A stretch of DNA of 64,000 nt, taken from contig NC_054741.1 in NCBI RefSeq assembly GCF_018143015.1, positions 64,578,697 to 64,642,696 on the forward strand. The letters are read 5' to 3'. The DNA is from Lytechinus variegatus. Lineage: Eukaryota; Echinodermata; Echinoidea; Temnopleuroida; Toxopneustidae. Below are positions 11,601-22,774 of the stretch, in pieces; within the stretch, counting starts at the first letter, position 1, and every line of letters begins with the position of its first letter. A model generated the notes under the pieces. It saw only the letters and a program-made list of their open reading frames with translations, searched no databases and had not been told where the DNA came from. Position numbers and translations under genes: made by a program.

Positions 11601-14600
11601 AGGATATAGTGTTCAATCCAGGGTCGAAGTTGGTCATTCTTTTGATGGGTGGACTTTGCAGCGGAGCGATTGTCGCCGGAGCAAATGTCATGGTACCCAG
11701 TCAACAACACTGGTGAATTTCTACTGAAGTAACATGTTCACACTTGTTTGCTTCTATTGCAGTTTTGATCCTATTCTAAAATACATTGATGACCAGTATG
11801 AACGTTACCTCAATGATGAGAGCGGTCTCAACAGAAGAAACATTGTAGATAACAGAGTCCATTGCTGCTTCTATTTCATCTCACCTACTGGTCATGGGTA
11901 AGTTAATATCAAGATCATTTTAAGGGGCGGGGGGGGGGGGGGGGAGGGAGCCATGTGTCTGCATCTAAAATTAGACTGAAGACTAAAATAAATTTCTTTT
12001 ATGGTTAACAAAATATTCTGGAGAGCAATTGTACCCAACAAATTTAAAAATACAAATCCACCGCCTGGCATTTTGAGATAAAAAGAAAATAATGGTGTCC
12101 ACATCTGCACATCCATTCTCTGTATGTGTTACTTTAGAAATTTCATTGGGAGGAGCTGTACAATGTCCAGGGAAGCCCTCACAAAATTAATCTAACACAA
12201 ATTCTTGCATCTATATTGAAACACAAATGGTCACTAGTCCAGTTTGATTTTGTCTATTTTTATGATCAGGAGAATTTTCTTCAGCCATTTATTCATTTTG
12301 AATATTTGATATTTATCATTGTGTGATCAGGTTGAAACCACTCGATGTTCAATTCATCCAAGCTCTTCACAACAAAGTCAACATTGTGCCTGTCATAGCC
12401 AAGTCTGACACACTCACCAAGCGAGAACTTCTCAAGCTCAAACATAAGGTACAACCATCAGCTGTCTAGAGGGTGTCTTTGTCAAAGTCTATATGAAAAA
12501 TGTTTTACATTGATTTATTCTGTCAGACTATGCCTCATGCCTCTAGCAGCTTGAAGAATAGGTGTTTTGGATAAGACCACGCACTGCCTCTGTGCTGCTG
12601 CAGTTAAGACTATTGTTGCTGGTTCAAATCCCCCTTCAGGCATTTGCGAATGGTGTATTTTGTTGATTGATATTGAGGTGAGAAAAAATATTCTTGTCCA
12701 AGATTAGTGGCGTGATTTCTGGCCTAGCTATCAGATGGAAAAAAGATGCATCCAGTTGTCTGTTTTATCAAGCTGAAAATCATAACAATCCATGAAAACT
12801 AATGAGTCTACATTTAAAGTTATATCGTAAAGTAAACATAGCAATGGCTTATTTTATCAAGCTTGTGCAGTAGGTTTAGTGATCATAAAATTCAAGGTCT
12901 CATTCGTCAGAAAATCAGAGTAATATTTTGGCACATTTCTTAGATTAATATTGATGCTTCAGCTCAGCTAGAACATGGATTCTATAAAGTGCAAGGTCTT
13001 TTTGATGTACACGCAAAACTGGATTACATGGAGTTAGTCCTAAGCTTTTATCTAAAAATTTTTTTTTTAAGACAGCTCAGAAAAAGCCCTATTTTATGAC
13101 ATAGGGCCAATCTCCTTTTGCCTAGAAAAAGTTCAGTACATAATTTTAAAATATACACAACAAAAAAAGTAAGTCCCCCCTAAACAAACATTAATAATTT
13201 CCGAACCAATGCGAGTTTTTGATATATTTTTACATGAGCGTGTAGGTAATTTTATAAGCTACCCTATGAGTAAATGTTGTGGATGTATCTTACGTCATGC
13301 TTCAGTGAGCACCGTCAGAAGGCAAAAATGTCACTTCAAAAGTCACAAGCAAAATATCACGACTTTGATTCCATTGTATTGCAACTAATTCCACATTCTC
13401 ATTATAAAAACTAGTCAGAAGGCTTGGAAAGGGTACTTTCTAAAAGACGATACAACTTTTTAAGCTAAATTTCACGGTTGAATAAACTCAAGTCCAAATT
13501 TGCTATAATTGGATTTTTACACATTTCTTTCAATAAAAAATGCTAGAATATGATGACAGTTATTTTGGGGAAGACTATCTCCAACAATATTCACCGTTTC
13601 ACGGTTCAATGAACATTTATTGGAAACAAAAAATGCGATTTTCAAATATCGTAGGCAAGTATTGCTTCATTTTTCTAACTGAAAATGATCTTTTCTCAAC
13701 TTTTTTGTTATGTTCATGACCAATTAACATGCTTCAATGATTCAAAGGTGTCAAATTAAACATTTACGCTTGAATGAACATGTGGAATGTGATTAGCTCT
13801 TTTTTACGCAGTTCATTTGATTTGATTTTTATGAAAATCCCGATGTTTAATGCATCAGTGAGCACACAATATTCGAAAATTATGCAAATGAGAAGAAAGT
13901 TCAAGGCCTTGGCCCCACTCTGTACCGAATCGAATGGTTATTTTGGTGTGCGCACATTTTGGATAGTGTTACTCTGAAGCCATGTGCGAAGTTTCATGAA
14001 ATAACTGTTGGCAGAAGTAACAAAAACCGTCCATGAAACAAACCCTCATTTCATATTTGTTAAAATTTTGACTTCCTCTCTCATAGACTTGTGTACATTC
14101 TGGGTGCATATGTTTAAGCATACGTAAACCCCTTATTCAATATGGTGGAACTTTTTTTCAAGACTGTCTTTAGCAATGTCGTTTGGCAGTAATGTTTATC
14201 AACCTATGGGCAAAAATGAAATCGATTTGTTTGTTTATGGATGAGTGAGCACGCATCAAAGTGGGAAAATTGGTATTTTCAATGTCATAGACTCATTTTA
14301 AAGGGTAATAAAGTGAATATTGGGGGCAAATTTGGTTTGAAAGGTGTCTTTAATTGCTGTTGTTTTTATCATCCATCATTTCTATCACCAAACACTTTCC
14401 GAACTTTAGCCATTTCATGGTTGAGCGAGCACATTCGAAAATTTAGGAATGAATACTCTTTATACTGCATAAATGTATTATTTCCTAACAATTTCTCAGG
14501 ATCAGTTGAATGTATGGACATATCAGTGGTGGATCCAGAATTTTAAATGGGGGAGGGGCCTATAATCGGGGGAGCCATCAACATTTTCAAATTTTAACAT

Positions 14601-17600
14601 GATCTAACAAGTTGTAAAAGATAATACCCCCAAAACCCTATGATGACACGTCACAATACAGGGGCCGCAGAGCAGTTTTCAAAGTGGGGGGGGGGCTGAC
14701 CATGCCAAAAATCACAATCGTATAACATTTTTGTACTTGCTTATGGAAAGAGTGGGGGGAGCTGAAGCCCCCCAGCCCCCCTCCCCGCTTCCGCGGCCCC
14801 TGCAATACATCGTGCTCACTCAACCATGAACATACGATATCAAAATTTGGTCTGAAATGGTTAAATGATGGATAGTAAAACAGCATAACACTATAAAGTT
14901 CACCTAAAAACAATTTTTGCCCAACTTTGTATTTGCACAATCTGAAAAACGACTCTTGTGACTTTCAAAAATGGTCATTTTTAATTCAATCTTTAATTAC
15001 TCATGCATGACTCAACCGATCAATCTCATTTTTCCCCAGGAGTTGCTTAATGAGTGTATAAAACCACCCATGAAATATCATATCTCAAAATAATTCGGTT
15101 CAAAAGTTACAGCAGTTTGATTTAGGGGGGACTTACTTTTTTTGTTGTGTATATATTTCAAACAATATGAGGTAAATGGAGCTTTTAATAAGCTGTTTTA
15201 AAGAAGTACAAAAAGAACACGGTATTGACAACTAATCAACAATATGGTATTACTTGGTGATCTTATATTCTTTGACTAATCTTATGTATTTTTTTAAGGT
15301 ACTTGATGAGATCCATGACAACGGTATCAAGATCTACCACATGCCAGATTCAGATTCAGACGAAGATGAGGATTTCAAAGAACACAACAAACAGCTCAAG
15401 GTAGGAGTGAGAACCTGATTAAAATGTTTTTTTTTTTTAATATCTTGACCCATTGTTGTCATTATTTTCGCAGTAATTAAAGAAATGTTTGTGGATCAAC
15501 TTCAAACTTGAATCCTGGAAATGTCGATGAGGAGGATCTCATGAAATTTTGAGGAAAAATTTTGAAGGTCAAAAGATCACAGAGGTCGTTAAATACTTGA
15601 GAATATCTTGTTCTGGTGATAACCAAGTAACCATTTGAGGGATAAACTTCTAACCTGGCTCATTTATGAGATGGGAGTGACAATGGTCTGATTACATTTT
15701 AGTATCACAATGTCCAAGTTCAAAGACCATTCAGATCATTTGGAAATTTTAGATGATAGGTGGACCCCTATTTCTGATCTGCCAATGATGGAGGCATTAA
15801 GTAGAGAATCCAAGTATTTTTCATTCTGCTCTATAAGTTTTAAGCTTAATCTTCTCTTGTTATGTTCATTCTCAGGCTAGTGTACCATTTGCTGTATGTG
15901 GATCGAGTCAGCTGATTGAGGTCAAAGGAAGGAAGGTCAGAGGTCGTTTGTACCCATGGGGTGTAGTTGAAGGTAGGTTTTACTACATAGAAAGAAAAAC
16001 TCTTAAAATTTAATTTTGTGACATGTTGGTTTTCTTTTTGAGGCCTATTCAGTGATCTACAGGTATGAATAAAAGAAAAACTCACTTTGCTTACATGACC
16101 TGTGTAAGGGTTTAGTAGGTGCATTGCCCTGACAGATTCATGGATAGTCTCATCACAGCGTTAGGCCCTATCACGTCATTCTGTGCCAGCCTTGCAAGTG
16201 ACTTGCGTGTAATCATTTTTGCGACCCAGAGGTCGCCCGAATTGACAGTAATTCACATGTATCTCAGGCAGTTGCCCGCAGAAGCGCATGGAAGTCTGAT
16301 TTGCACGCAGAAAAATTTTGGACTTGCTCAGTACTTTGTTGCGGGTGTGTTGCAGCAAGGCGTGTATGGAACTATGTGACAGTGCATTTAATAGCATTCC
16401 GAGGAATGCCTTTATGTCCACATTTTACCACAGGATAAAGATGTTGAAAATAGTTCAAGGGTGTGGAACAGTATATAATCGAGTTGACTCGAGACCCAGA
16501 GGAGAGTACCTTTACAGAAACATTGAAATATCATTAACTCGACTGAGGTTGATTGGCTCTTTCTCCCTTTTTGTCTATGCAGGGCAGTAATATGTTGATT
16601 TCTGAAAAGGAATATAAGCATCCTCAATTTAATACTATGATCATTGTTTTTTGTTTCTTAATTAGTATGCATCTGATTTTTATTTTTCCCCCCTATCTCC
16701 AGTTGAGAATCCTGACCATTGTGACTTTATCAAACTGAGGAGTATGCTTATGTAAGTTTATAACATTAATTTTCTTTAGTAGACATAAAGTTGTGGAAAC
16801 AATGTAATAAAGCAATCAAACTGCATAAAAGAATACCATTCAGTGTTTGGATAAACATTCAAAAAAAAAATGTGCTACATAGTTCTGTTAGAAAATGTGT
16901 ATGTGGCTGAGAAATGGCCAAAATTAACATTGCATTCCAGCCAAGTATTAGGTAGTTTTCAAGCAATAAAAAAAAAAACACTGTCCCACATGTGCTTATC
17001 TGTGTTGGGGATCTTTTCAGCTAAGATTTTATGATTCAACAGAGTTAGGTTATGTAAATGATCCAGATCTAGAACTATATTTTGATAATTAACCTTGAAA
17101 GACTCTCTCATGATATGATTGTTTGCTGCAATTTCATGTACTATCGTACAATGTATTTGAAAATTGTAAATAGGTAAATATATGACTTGTGTGATTTCTT
17201 ATTCATCTGTAGAGCATACATGGAGGATCTAAAAGACGTTACCCATGAGGTACACTACGAAGCCTTCAGATCTGAGAAACTAGCCAAGTCAGGTGGTAGT
17301 GCTGCTAAGAAACCAGCTTCGTAAGTCATATACTTTCGTATTTAGTGTTCAAAGGGCAAAAGGGATACGTGCTAAATCTTTGAATATTTGAAGTTTGGGA
17401 TATGCAGAAAAACACTTTCTCCCCTTGTTCAGATACCTGTAGATAGATACCAGTAATATGCTAACATATTTTCTTTTTATCGCTAATTCCCCCCCCCCCC
17501 CCCCCCAGAAAAAAAAATCATGTATTTTCATGATAAGAATTTATGATTAATTTTGTGTCTATTGTATTTCTTCAGTAATGTGTAATTTATTCATTGTTAT

Positions 17601-18291
17601 GTATTTTTTTGTCACCGGGGTTAAAATTTGGGCTCAGATTGACTGGATATTTCACAGTTTGCAAATAATGATATGGGGTCTAGTTCTTTCAAGACTACCT
17701 CTGAATTAGTTTTGCAAGCTCAAGTTTGATTTTTCAATATTTTTATTTAATATGGCTTGAATACTCATGAATTTCAGCCTGCTTTCTAAAGATATTATCT
17801 GAATGTCAAAGATACAATACCTGTCAATTAAAACTGTTGCTTGTTTCTTAATGTTAGCAGTAGGAGAGCAGGATCAACATCAGAAGAACCTACGAGTGAG
17901 AAGGATCGTATGCTCTTGGAGAAAGAAGCAGAGGTATGTACTGCCCTCTGTTGTTTAACAAATATGTATCTGGAATTCTAGATGTTTGAAAAAAAAATGT
18001 ACAGTAATGTTATTTTTTAACTTGCTGTGTGGCTTATCAATTTTTTTTTGCTGAGAACTTATTTTTTCATAAAAGTTAGGTTTATTTGAGTTAACCAGAT
18101 CTAGATCTACAGTGTTATGGTGATAACATGAAATAATAGTTCGCTACAAATACATTAGTTTTGCTTTAATATGTATCAATTAATTTGTTACTGTTGTGTA
18201 GCTACGTCGCATGCAAGAGATGTTGGCTCAGATGCAGAAGCAGATGCAGCAACAGGCTCAAACAGGAAGCCTCCATTCTGAAGAAGTTTAG
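2623..18291 (+). CDS. SEPT2: Septin, SEPT2 subgroup (filament-forming GTPase), complete
   Basis: Septins are GTP-binding proteins that polymerise into filaments at the cell cortex, cleavage furrow and cilium base. Coding exons: 2623-2632, 2774-2784, 4998-5103, 8747-8833, 9913-10036, 11763-11897, 12331-12448, 15299-15400, 15876-15972, 16703-16751, 17213-17320, 17861-17933, 18202-18291. All phases agree and give 369 residues (human SEPT2 has 361). Seen: polybasic RKSVKK (28-33), P-loop GESGLGKS (43-50), DTPG switch (100-103), AKSD G4 motif (181-184), septin-unique region with YPWGVVEVEN (257-266), and a short C-terminal coiled coil (about 330-360). Thr77 aligns with the catalytic Thr78 of SEPT2, which is typical of the hydrolysing subgroup. 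The G4 motif has Ser where AKAD is usual. ATG 2623 is chosen from its ATGGCGGCAG context and exact junction with the next exon. The introns are full of transposons. Confidence 0.94.
2774..2784 (+). other. SEPT2: 11-nt septin microexon
   Basis: A pyrimidine-rich acceptor ends in CAG at 2771-2773. Eleven bases follow, then a perfect GTAAGT donor. Joined to exon 1 (10 coding bases, itself followed by GTAAGT) it gives the seven residues MAADRAA in phase with exon 3, whose protein matches the SEPT2 family from [10 protein letters not shown] onward. Leaving it out would break the frame from this ATG. Confidence 0.78.
2785..4997 (+). other. Septin intron 2
   Basis: AT-rich intron. The stretch 3462-3690 is a rearranged fragment of the GTGCGCAGAC-ended repeat seen better at 46836-47215. 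Otherwise there are T-runs and short AT repeats with no recognisable content. Confidence 0.7.
5466..7603. mobile_element. hAT-like non-autonomous transposon (2.1 kb) in septin intron 3
   Basis: An exact 8-bp duplication, GCACCCAT, flanks the element at 5458-5465 and 7604-7611. The ends are inverted: TAGTGCTGCA on the left and the complement of TAGTGCTGTA on the right. Many GTTCGG/CCGAAC motifs crowd both subterminal regions (about 5488-5560 and 7518-7592), as expected for transposase-binding repeats. An 8-bp target duplication and this terminus are hAT hallmarks. No transposase frame is present. A TTAA-bounded repeat is nested inside. Confidence 0.88.
6642..7033 (+). mobile_element. TTAA-bounded interspersed repeat, copy 1 (nested in hAT-like element)
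   Basis: A 392-bp element flanked by TTAA on both sides (6638-6641, 7034-7037). It is closely similar to 42377-42771, sharing blocks such as GCCAAAGGATTCTGGAAGAA, TGTCCCACGTG and CCAGATCTAGATCCTCGATG. The ends are weakly inverted (AGATAAATTCCAGTA and its imperfect complement). TTAA target sites are typical of piggyBac-like elements. No coding capacity. Confidence 0.8.
8895..9213. mobile_element. Foldback MITE (outer element of a nested pair)
   Basis: Inverted ends: the left GTTTCATGAAAGTTTTCAGC at 8904-8923 matches the complement of the right end, with GTCAGTGCTGGCAACTTTC at 9179-9197. The element is split by a second foldback element at 8992-9134. It lies in septin intron 4. Confidence 0.82.
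8992..9134. mobile_element. Foldback MITE nested in 8895-9213
   Basis: Inverted ends of the form GGGGCCCGTTTCATAAAGAG. The interior carries TGTAACTTTGCCATTATG and CTACCATGGCAACAGG. A second copy of this family lies at 22597-22752. The element is a near-perfect hairpin. Confidence 0.85.
10055..10314. repeat. Interspersed repeat with CTGTTACA ends, copy 1
   Basis: Begins AGGCCTGTTACATTCT and ends CGATGTTACAGGGCCTT, giving short inverted termini. The interior is rich in TTGCATGCAG and TTGCCCGCAGAAG. A diverged copy lies at 16160-16385 (shared CGCAGAAGCGCATGGAAGTC-like block). It directly abuts the foldback element at 10317. Confidence 0.7.
10317..10473. mobile_element. Foldback MITE, GGGAGCGTTTCAT family
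   Basis: Starts GGGGAGCGTTTCATGAAAGG and ends with the imperfect complement (GATGAAATGCCCTCC). The interior carries GTTACTATGGTAACAGTGCT and CCAATCAGAATC. Relatives lie at about 20505-20575, 52110-52275, 59598-59770 and 61486-61647. Confidence 0.8.
11496..11697. mobile_element. Short MITE with ATTTGCTCCGGC inverted repeats
   Basis: The left end CATAACATTTGCTCCGGC matches the complement of the right end (GCCGGAGCAAATGTCATG), with 23 of about 26 positions inverted. Internal GGTTTAGGGTTACATTTAGG runs look like degenerate telomere-type repeats but are too short to mean more. Confidence 0.75.
12560..12690 (+). repeat. Possible tRNA-derived SINE fragment
   Basis: GGTTCAAATCCCCCTTC near 12610-12650 matches a pol III B-box, and TGGATAAGACCACG about 50 bases upstream could be a decayed A-box. 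It cannot be folded into a good tRNA. Weak call. Confidence 0.3.
13154..15151. mobile_element. Tc1/mariner-like non-autonomous element, 31-bp perfect TIRs
   Basis: Exact 31-bp inverted ends begin TACACAACAAAAAAAGTAAG and finish CCCCCCTAAA; TA dinucleotides flank both sides (13152-13153, 15152-15153). Length is 1998 bp. There is no intact transposase. The interior carries a degenerate, roughly 130-180-bp repeated motif around TTGAGTGAGCAC (near 13308, 13484, 13611, 13770, 13858, 14245, 14424, and inverted at 14811). It lies in septin intron 7. Confidence 0.86.
14518..14810. mobile_element. Nested GC-rich insertion inside the Tc1-like element
   Basis: A GTGGATCCAGAATTTT/GGGGGAGGGG segment is followed by a 144-bp element at 14659-14802 with CAGGGGCCGC inverted ends. 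CAATA lies on both sides (14654-14658, 14803-14807), consistent with a 5-bp target duplication. Base composition is unlike the surrounding AT-rich element. Confidence 0.6.
16160..16385. repeat. Interspersed repeat with CTGTTACA ends, diverged copy 2
   Basis: Similar in order to 10055-10314: TGACTTGCG block, CGCAGAAGCGCATG block, TTTGCACGCAGAAAAATTTTG block, then GTTGCGGG. It lies in septin intron 9. Confidence 0.6.
16889..17135 (+). repeat. TTAA-bounded repeat family, diverged copy 3
   Basis: Shares the order CACTGTCCCACATGTGCTTA, TCTGTGTTGGGGATC, GATCCAGATCTAGA, then ACTCTCTCATGA with the copies at 6642-7033 and 42377-42771, but it is truncated and more diverged. A further scrap with CCAGATCTAGATCTA may lie near 18055-18160. 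Confidence 0.6.
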
Positions 18292-18321
18292 AAGAGAGAG
18301 ATAGATGTACAAACAATCATG
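18292..18321 (+). other. Septin 3' UTR start and possible 3' UTR intron donor
   Basis: Thirty bases after the stop codon is a perfect donor, GTGAGT, at 18322. A strong acceptor, TTTCTGTAG, at 21431-21439 could begin a 3' UTR exon at 21440, with AATAAA at 21544-21549. An intron this close to the stop should not trigger nonsense-mediated decay. Not proven by sequence alone. Confidence 0.4.
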
Positions 18322-19879
18322 GTGAGTATTAATAACCCATCTAACCGAGAGATCTTTCTTCTAAACAGTTTAGTTTCCTTTTTACCCCATGATAGAGAAG
18401 CACTGGTTTAATTCACGCTTACTTCAAGTGGTATTTGTAAAATGATTACCCACGAAAAATTTTGAACTTTGGTGTTTAGCATACAAGAGGAGCCGTACCA
18501 TGACACGTTCTCCATGGGACCTCTGAAACTGAAGTTATTTTTTTGGCTTATTTTAGTAAAAGATTCGTTTTTAATTAGCAGAACAAATTTCACTGTGAAT
18601 TCTACTACCTACATCTTCTAAATTTTGACTCTTATGTCACATGTTGTGGCCCTTTATTGATGGAACCTCCCATACATTAAATTATCCACTCAATTAAATT
18701 TGTATTATTTAACATTTTGTCTCATTTCTTTTAATATAAATCTTATCAGTATTATGAAATCATCTACTGCTGGAATACTATTGGGACCACCATTGCTGTT
18801 ACCAGAACCTTTACCACTTCCTGTTCCTCCGTCATCATTACTGGTCAAGAAGATCAGCCATCTGGAAAGAACTGATACACTGTTGGTGTTGGTGTTAAGA
18901 ACATGAATCAGGTTGTTGCGCTGAAGCTTTAACACCAGCTGTTGATGTAGAAAACAATACCTATAGTAATAATGATTGCTCAACTCCTACATTAGCCCAA
19001 TTGTTTTGTGTTGCTGGTGTTTATGTTATAACACCATCACCAGCCATCAACACCAAACTTGATATTACCTTAAATCTAACAGTAAAATATGTGTCATAAA
19101 ACATCTACAGTTGGTGAACCCACAACAGGAAGTTTTTTATTTTTAATGATCAAAATATTGGTGCTGTTACAAAGGTAATGCCTGCAAGACCTGCCTGGAT
19201 GCATACGAGATACATGCAATGTTCATTATTGATTTTAACTTACCGAAAGTTGCACCAATTGTACAATTCATTGTATCTTTTATGTTACGGGGTCTTTAAG
19301 GGTCTATGTGTATAGTGAGTTAGAAAATTTAGTTGAGTTTATAGAAGTATTTCATATGAATGGAAATAAAGAGAATACAGTAATGCCACCCTTCTTTAGA
19401 CTAATAATGTTGATATTGACTACTACTCATCTAAATCCTTTGTCTAATGTTAGCCCCGCGTGTAGACTATAGAGTACATAGAAGTGCCACATGAATACTC
19501 CACAGGGAGTAGCGAATGTACAGACATGGCTGGCAAACCCGGAATCTGACAATTAGGGATTGCATAACACATTGAATCATTGTATATGTTGCAGAATATC
19601 ATTATGTTATTATTTTGAGCATTATCAACTAGTGTCCATCTAAGGTTTGAGGAAAGAATGAACAAAAGTGAGGGAATGGAAGGAATGTATGGTATCCAGG
19701 ATTTTTAAATCATTTATAAATAGGAATTGTGCTGTAGAAGGAAATATGATTGGCACAAGTTGGTTAGATATTTACTATTAAAAGTAGTTTGCAAACTATG
19801 CAATACATGAATTGAAAATGTGAAATTAAGCCCATGTAAGTGCACATCTAGCCTTTGAAAATATTTTTATATGACATCT

Positions 19880-20094
19880 GGGGGGTGTTTCACAAAGATT
19901 TAAGTATGACTTAGAGTCGCACTTAAATGTCTAGTTGTGTGCTGATAAAAGGCATGACAGTATTGGTCAAATCATGCCAAGAGGACGTGCACTAACTGCG
20001 TATTGATCAATAAGATTGCGCGTTGCATATCAGATACGCGTCGGCATTTAAGTGCGACCTAAGTCATACTTAAATCTTTGTGAAACACCCCCCC
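19880..20094. mobile_element. Foldback MITE with about 49-bp inverted repeats
   Basis: The left GGGGTGTTTCACAAAGATTT end continues into AAGTATGACTTAG. The right end is its near-exact complement over about 49 bases. Only about 115 bases lie between the arms. Confidence 0.9.
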
Positions 20095-20185
20095 TGATGA
20101 CCCCATAGACACCTGTTCCATGCTGCTCTGTACTGAGCTAGTGTGCAGATGTAGATACTAATTACAGATGCTGTTTTATATGCTA

Positions 20186-20757
20186 GTTGGTCTAAAATCT
20201 AAGATTTATCTGATATCACTATTTCTTGATACATTTGGTCCACTAGTTATCCAATTATCACTTGGTCTAACACCACTTGGGCTAATAGTAATGATAACAG
20301 TTGCGTAATTATTGCCTCTTTGTCCAATTTATAGTCTTCTCATTTTGTGTTGTGACCATTGGTTCTTTTATTGGTTTGTCTCAGCTCATAGTCTGAAATG
20401 TAAGTGCAAGGAGCTTGCAATCACAAGTCAGTTCATGTCCCCCATCAATTGTAAATAATGAAATTAGTTGTAAATTTGCAATTGGTTGCTGGTCTGCCTC
20501 TTGCAACATTTTATCCGGCAGTTACCATAGGAACAGTGCTTCTCAGCCAATCAGAATCAAGGAAAGATTTCTGAATCGATTTGCTTTGGTTAGAATTGAT
20601 CTAAGTAACAGGTTCAAATTTGCAACTGATGTTTGTATTCGATTGCAAATAAGTAATTACATCATCCCTGTTGTGGGGTTAGACCAAATGCTATTGGACC
20701 AAATGGGCATAGTCAGATTTGACATCAGATTGAAAAGTAAGTGGAAATTAGACCAAA
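20186..20757. mobile_element. Imperfect palindromic element, TTGGTCTAAT family
   Basis: The left arm (TTGGTCTAAAATCT, CATTTGGTCCACTAG, CACTTGGTCTAACACCAC) is mirrored on the right (GTGGGGTTAGACCAAATG, TTGGACCAAATG, TTAGACCAAAG). A scrap of the GTTACCATAGGAACAGTGCT foldback family sits inside at about 20505-20575. Related to 23273-23642. Confidence 0.65.
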
Positions 20758-21952
20758 GTTTTAAGGAGAATTGAACAAAATTGTATAGCAATTCACCATT
20801 TCAAAGAAGGCAATAGTGATTCATTACAAGGGAGTGGTACCATTGGAATAATGAGCGCGACCTGTTGGAATGAGACTTTGTATAGCAAATATAGTCTTCC
20901 TGCTATAGGCAAAGATAGGCATCGTTCTACTCCTTTTAGTATCAGATTTCATTCCTTTGAACATACATAATAAAATCCAAAAGCATTTGAAAAGTTTAGA
21001 TTTTTTTCTTTTCAAGCAATATCCATTTTGCTGCATGGTTACAGGAAGGTCTCACTTTGATCGTACCATCTGTATTCTGATGATAGCCTGAATAAACCGA
21101 TGTGTGGTTTTTGATGTATGCAAGTTCTGTGTATACACTATTTATGTTGCCTTGTATAGCAAACATATCATACCATCTATGTATAACATTTTTTATATTC
21201 ATTGGTGTATTTAATGACTAATATTTAGTGCTATTTTGACAGATAAGTTATATTACATGTCTTATCTACAACTAATTTTTTGTTTATAAAGTAACATGTA
21301 CCTTTTTTAATGTAATTAGTTATTTTTTATTGTTTTGAAACTTGTTTTGTGTATGCTATTTATTTATTTAGTTACTTGACTCTTTAGAAAAAAATCACAC
21401 CATACTTGGCTGATATGACTTCATTTTTCATTTCTGTAGGATCTTGGTGATAAAGATATTTTTAGAAACCTTTTGCCATATCTGTGTTCCAATGCTGCAA
21501 ATTGTTACTCCATTTATGCACTCTAGGCAAAAGCATTATAGTGAATAAATGCTCAAGTATCCCAGAATATTTCCCTCAAAATACCCTTGAAATGCTCATT
21601 ATTTCGAATGAATGGGAGAGATGCTCCCACGTGCATTTTAGGTTGGTGTAGAAATTGTAATACATGTCCCCAAATTGCAAAATCCAGAATATGTAAATTA
21701 CGTTAACTTTTGTTTCTAACATTGAAAATGTTTAGTTAGTAATCTTTGAATAAGCTAACAAGATTTGTTCATTGCATTTTGTAGTAATGAATAATTAAAA
21801 TATGTCTATTTACTTCATAAATCAAGAAAGATTGTCCTATTCTTATGTCTTTTGTCATGGAAAATCCCTTTGAATGAAGCTTGTTAAAGTTTAATAAGCA
21901 ATGTACACATGTATATCATTAATGGTGTGATAAATAACCCATTATTTGAAGG

Positions 21953-22410
21953 CTAAGCCCACACCAACAAAAGTTGATTTAAAAAAAATAGAGAAAAAAA
22001 TTGAAAACCATTGCATTGAAAATTTCATCAAAATGGAACGTGAAATAAAGATAGGGTTTCACATTTTTTTACGAGTATGAAATGATGGCTTGGTGATGCC
22101 AATCATTTAGTATTATATCACAAGTAAAAATTTTTTTTTATGATATAGAGGATCTCCACCAAATCTTAAATCATGAATTTGCATTTCCATAAAAATATCA
22201 AACCAAGCGTAAACATTGGAGGAAAGAAATATATATGTATATAATTAAAAAATGCAAAAGAAAGTGCAACATCAGTTTCCTCATCTTTACACCACACATG
22301 AAGTACATGTGACAGATCTATGCACATGAGGAAACTTTGAATTACCAGTAAAATATTTCTTCCTTATTTTAAGTCTGATTTTGATGAAAATTTCATTGTG
22401 TTATACTTTT
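21953..22410. repeat. Decayed TTAA-type palindromic element
   Basis: The left end (CCCACACCAACAAAAGTTGA, then TTTCATCAAAATGG) and right end (CTGATTTTGATGAAAATTTC) match the arms of 29682-30275, but the termini are degraded. Confidence 0.55.
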
Positions 22411-22596
22411 AAGCAGGACCCTCTCGTTATAATAGCATGTACAGAAGAGGGACACAGTAAAGATAGAGAAAAAAAGATGGGATGGGGTAATGAGAGAGGG
22501 AGGGAAGGGGGGGTGGTCTGACAAAACTTAGATTTAATAGGGTTAAAATAAAAATCAGAAAAACGGACTCGGAAAAGTGAAAAGCCTGTCATCCAG

Positions 22597-22752
22597 CGGC
22601 CTGTTTCATAAAGAGTTACAACTGTTGTAACTTTGCCATTATGGCAACTACCATGGCAACAGGGCTCAGCAGCCAATAAAAATCAAGGTTACCATGGTAG
22701 TTGCCATAATGGCAAATTTACAACAGTTGCAACTCTTTGTGAAACCGGCCCC
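22597..22752. mobile_element. Foldback MITE, GGCCTGTTTCATAAAGAG family
   Basis: Near-perfect hairpin of about 156 bp; same family as 8992-9134, sharing TAACTTTGCCATTATGGCAA and ACTACCATGGCAACAGGGCT. Confidence 0.87.
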
Positions 22753-22774
22753 AGGTTTTAAATCTGCTTTAGAC

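Noticed and set aside
11368..11727. 119-codon plus-strand open frame in a septin intron
   Set aside because: It spans the short ATTTGCTCCGGC-ended MITE and is low-complexity; no family match.
14241..14940. Frames with repeated SEH(x) motifs inside the Tc1-like element
   Set aside because: The repetition comes from the DNA-level TGAGTGAGCAC repeat, read in different frames; not a transposase.
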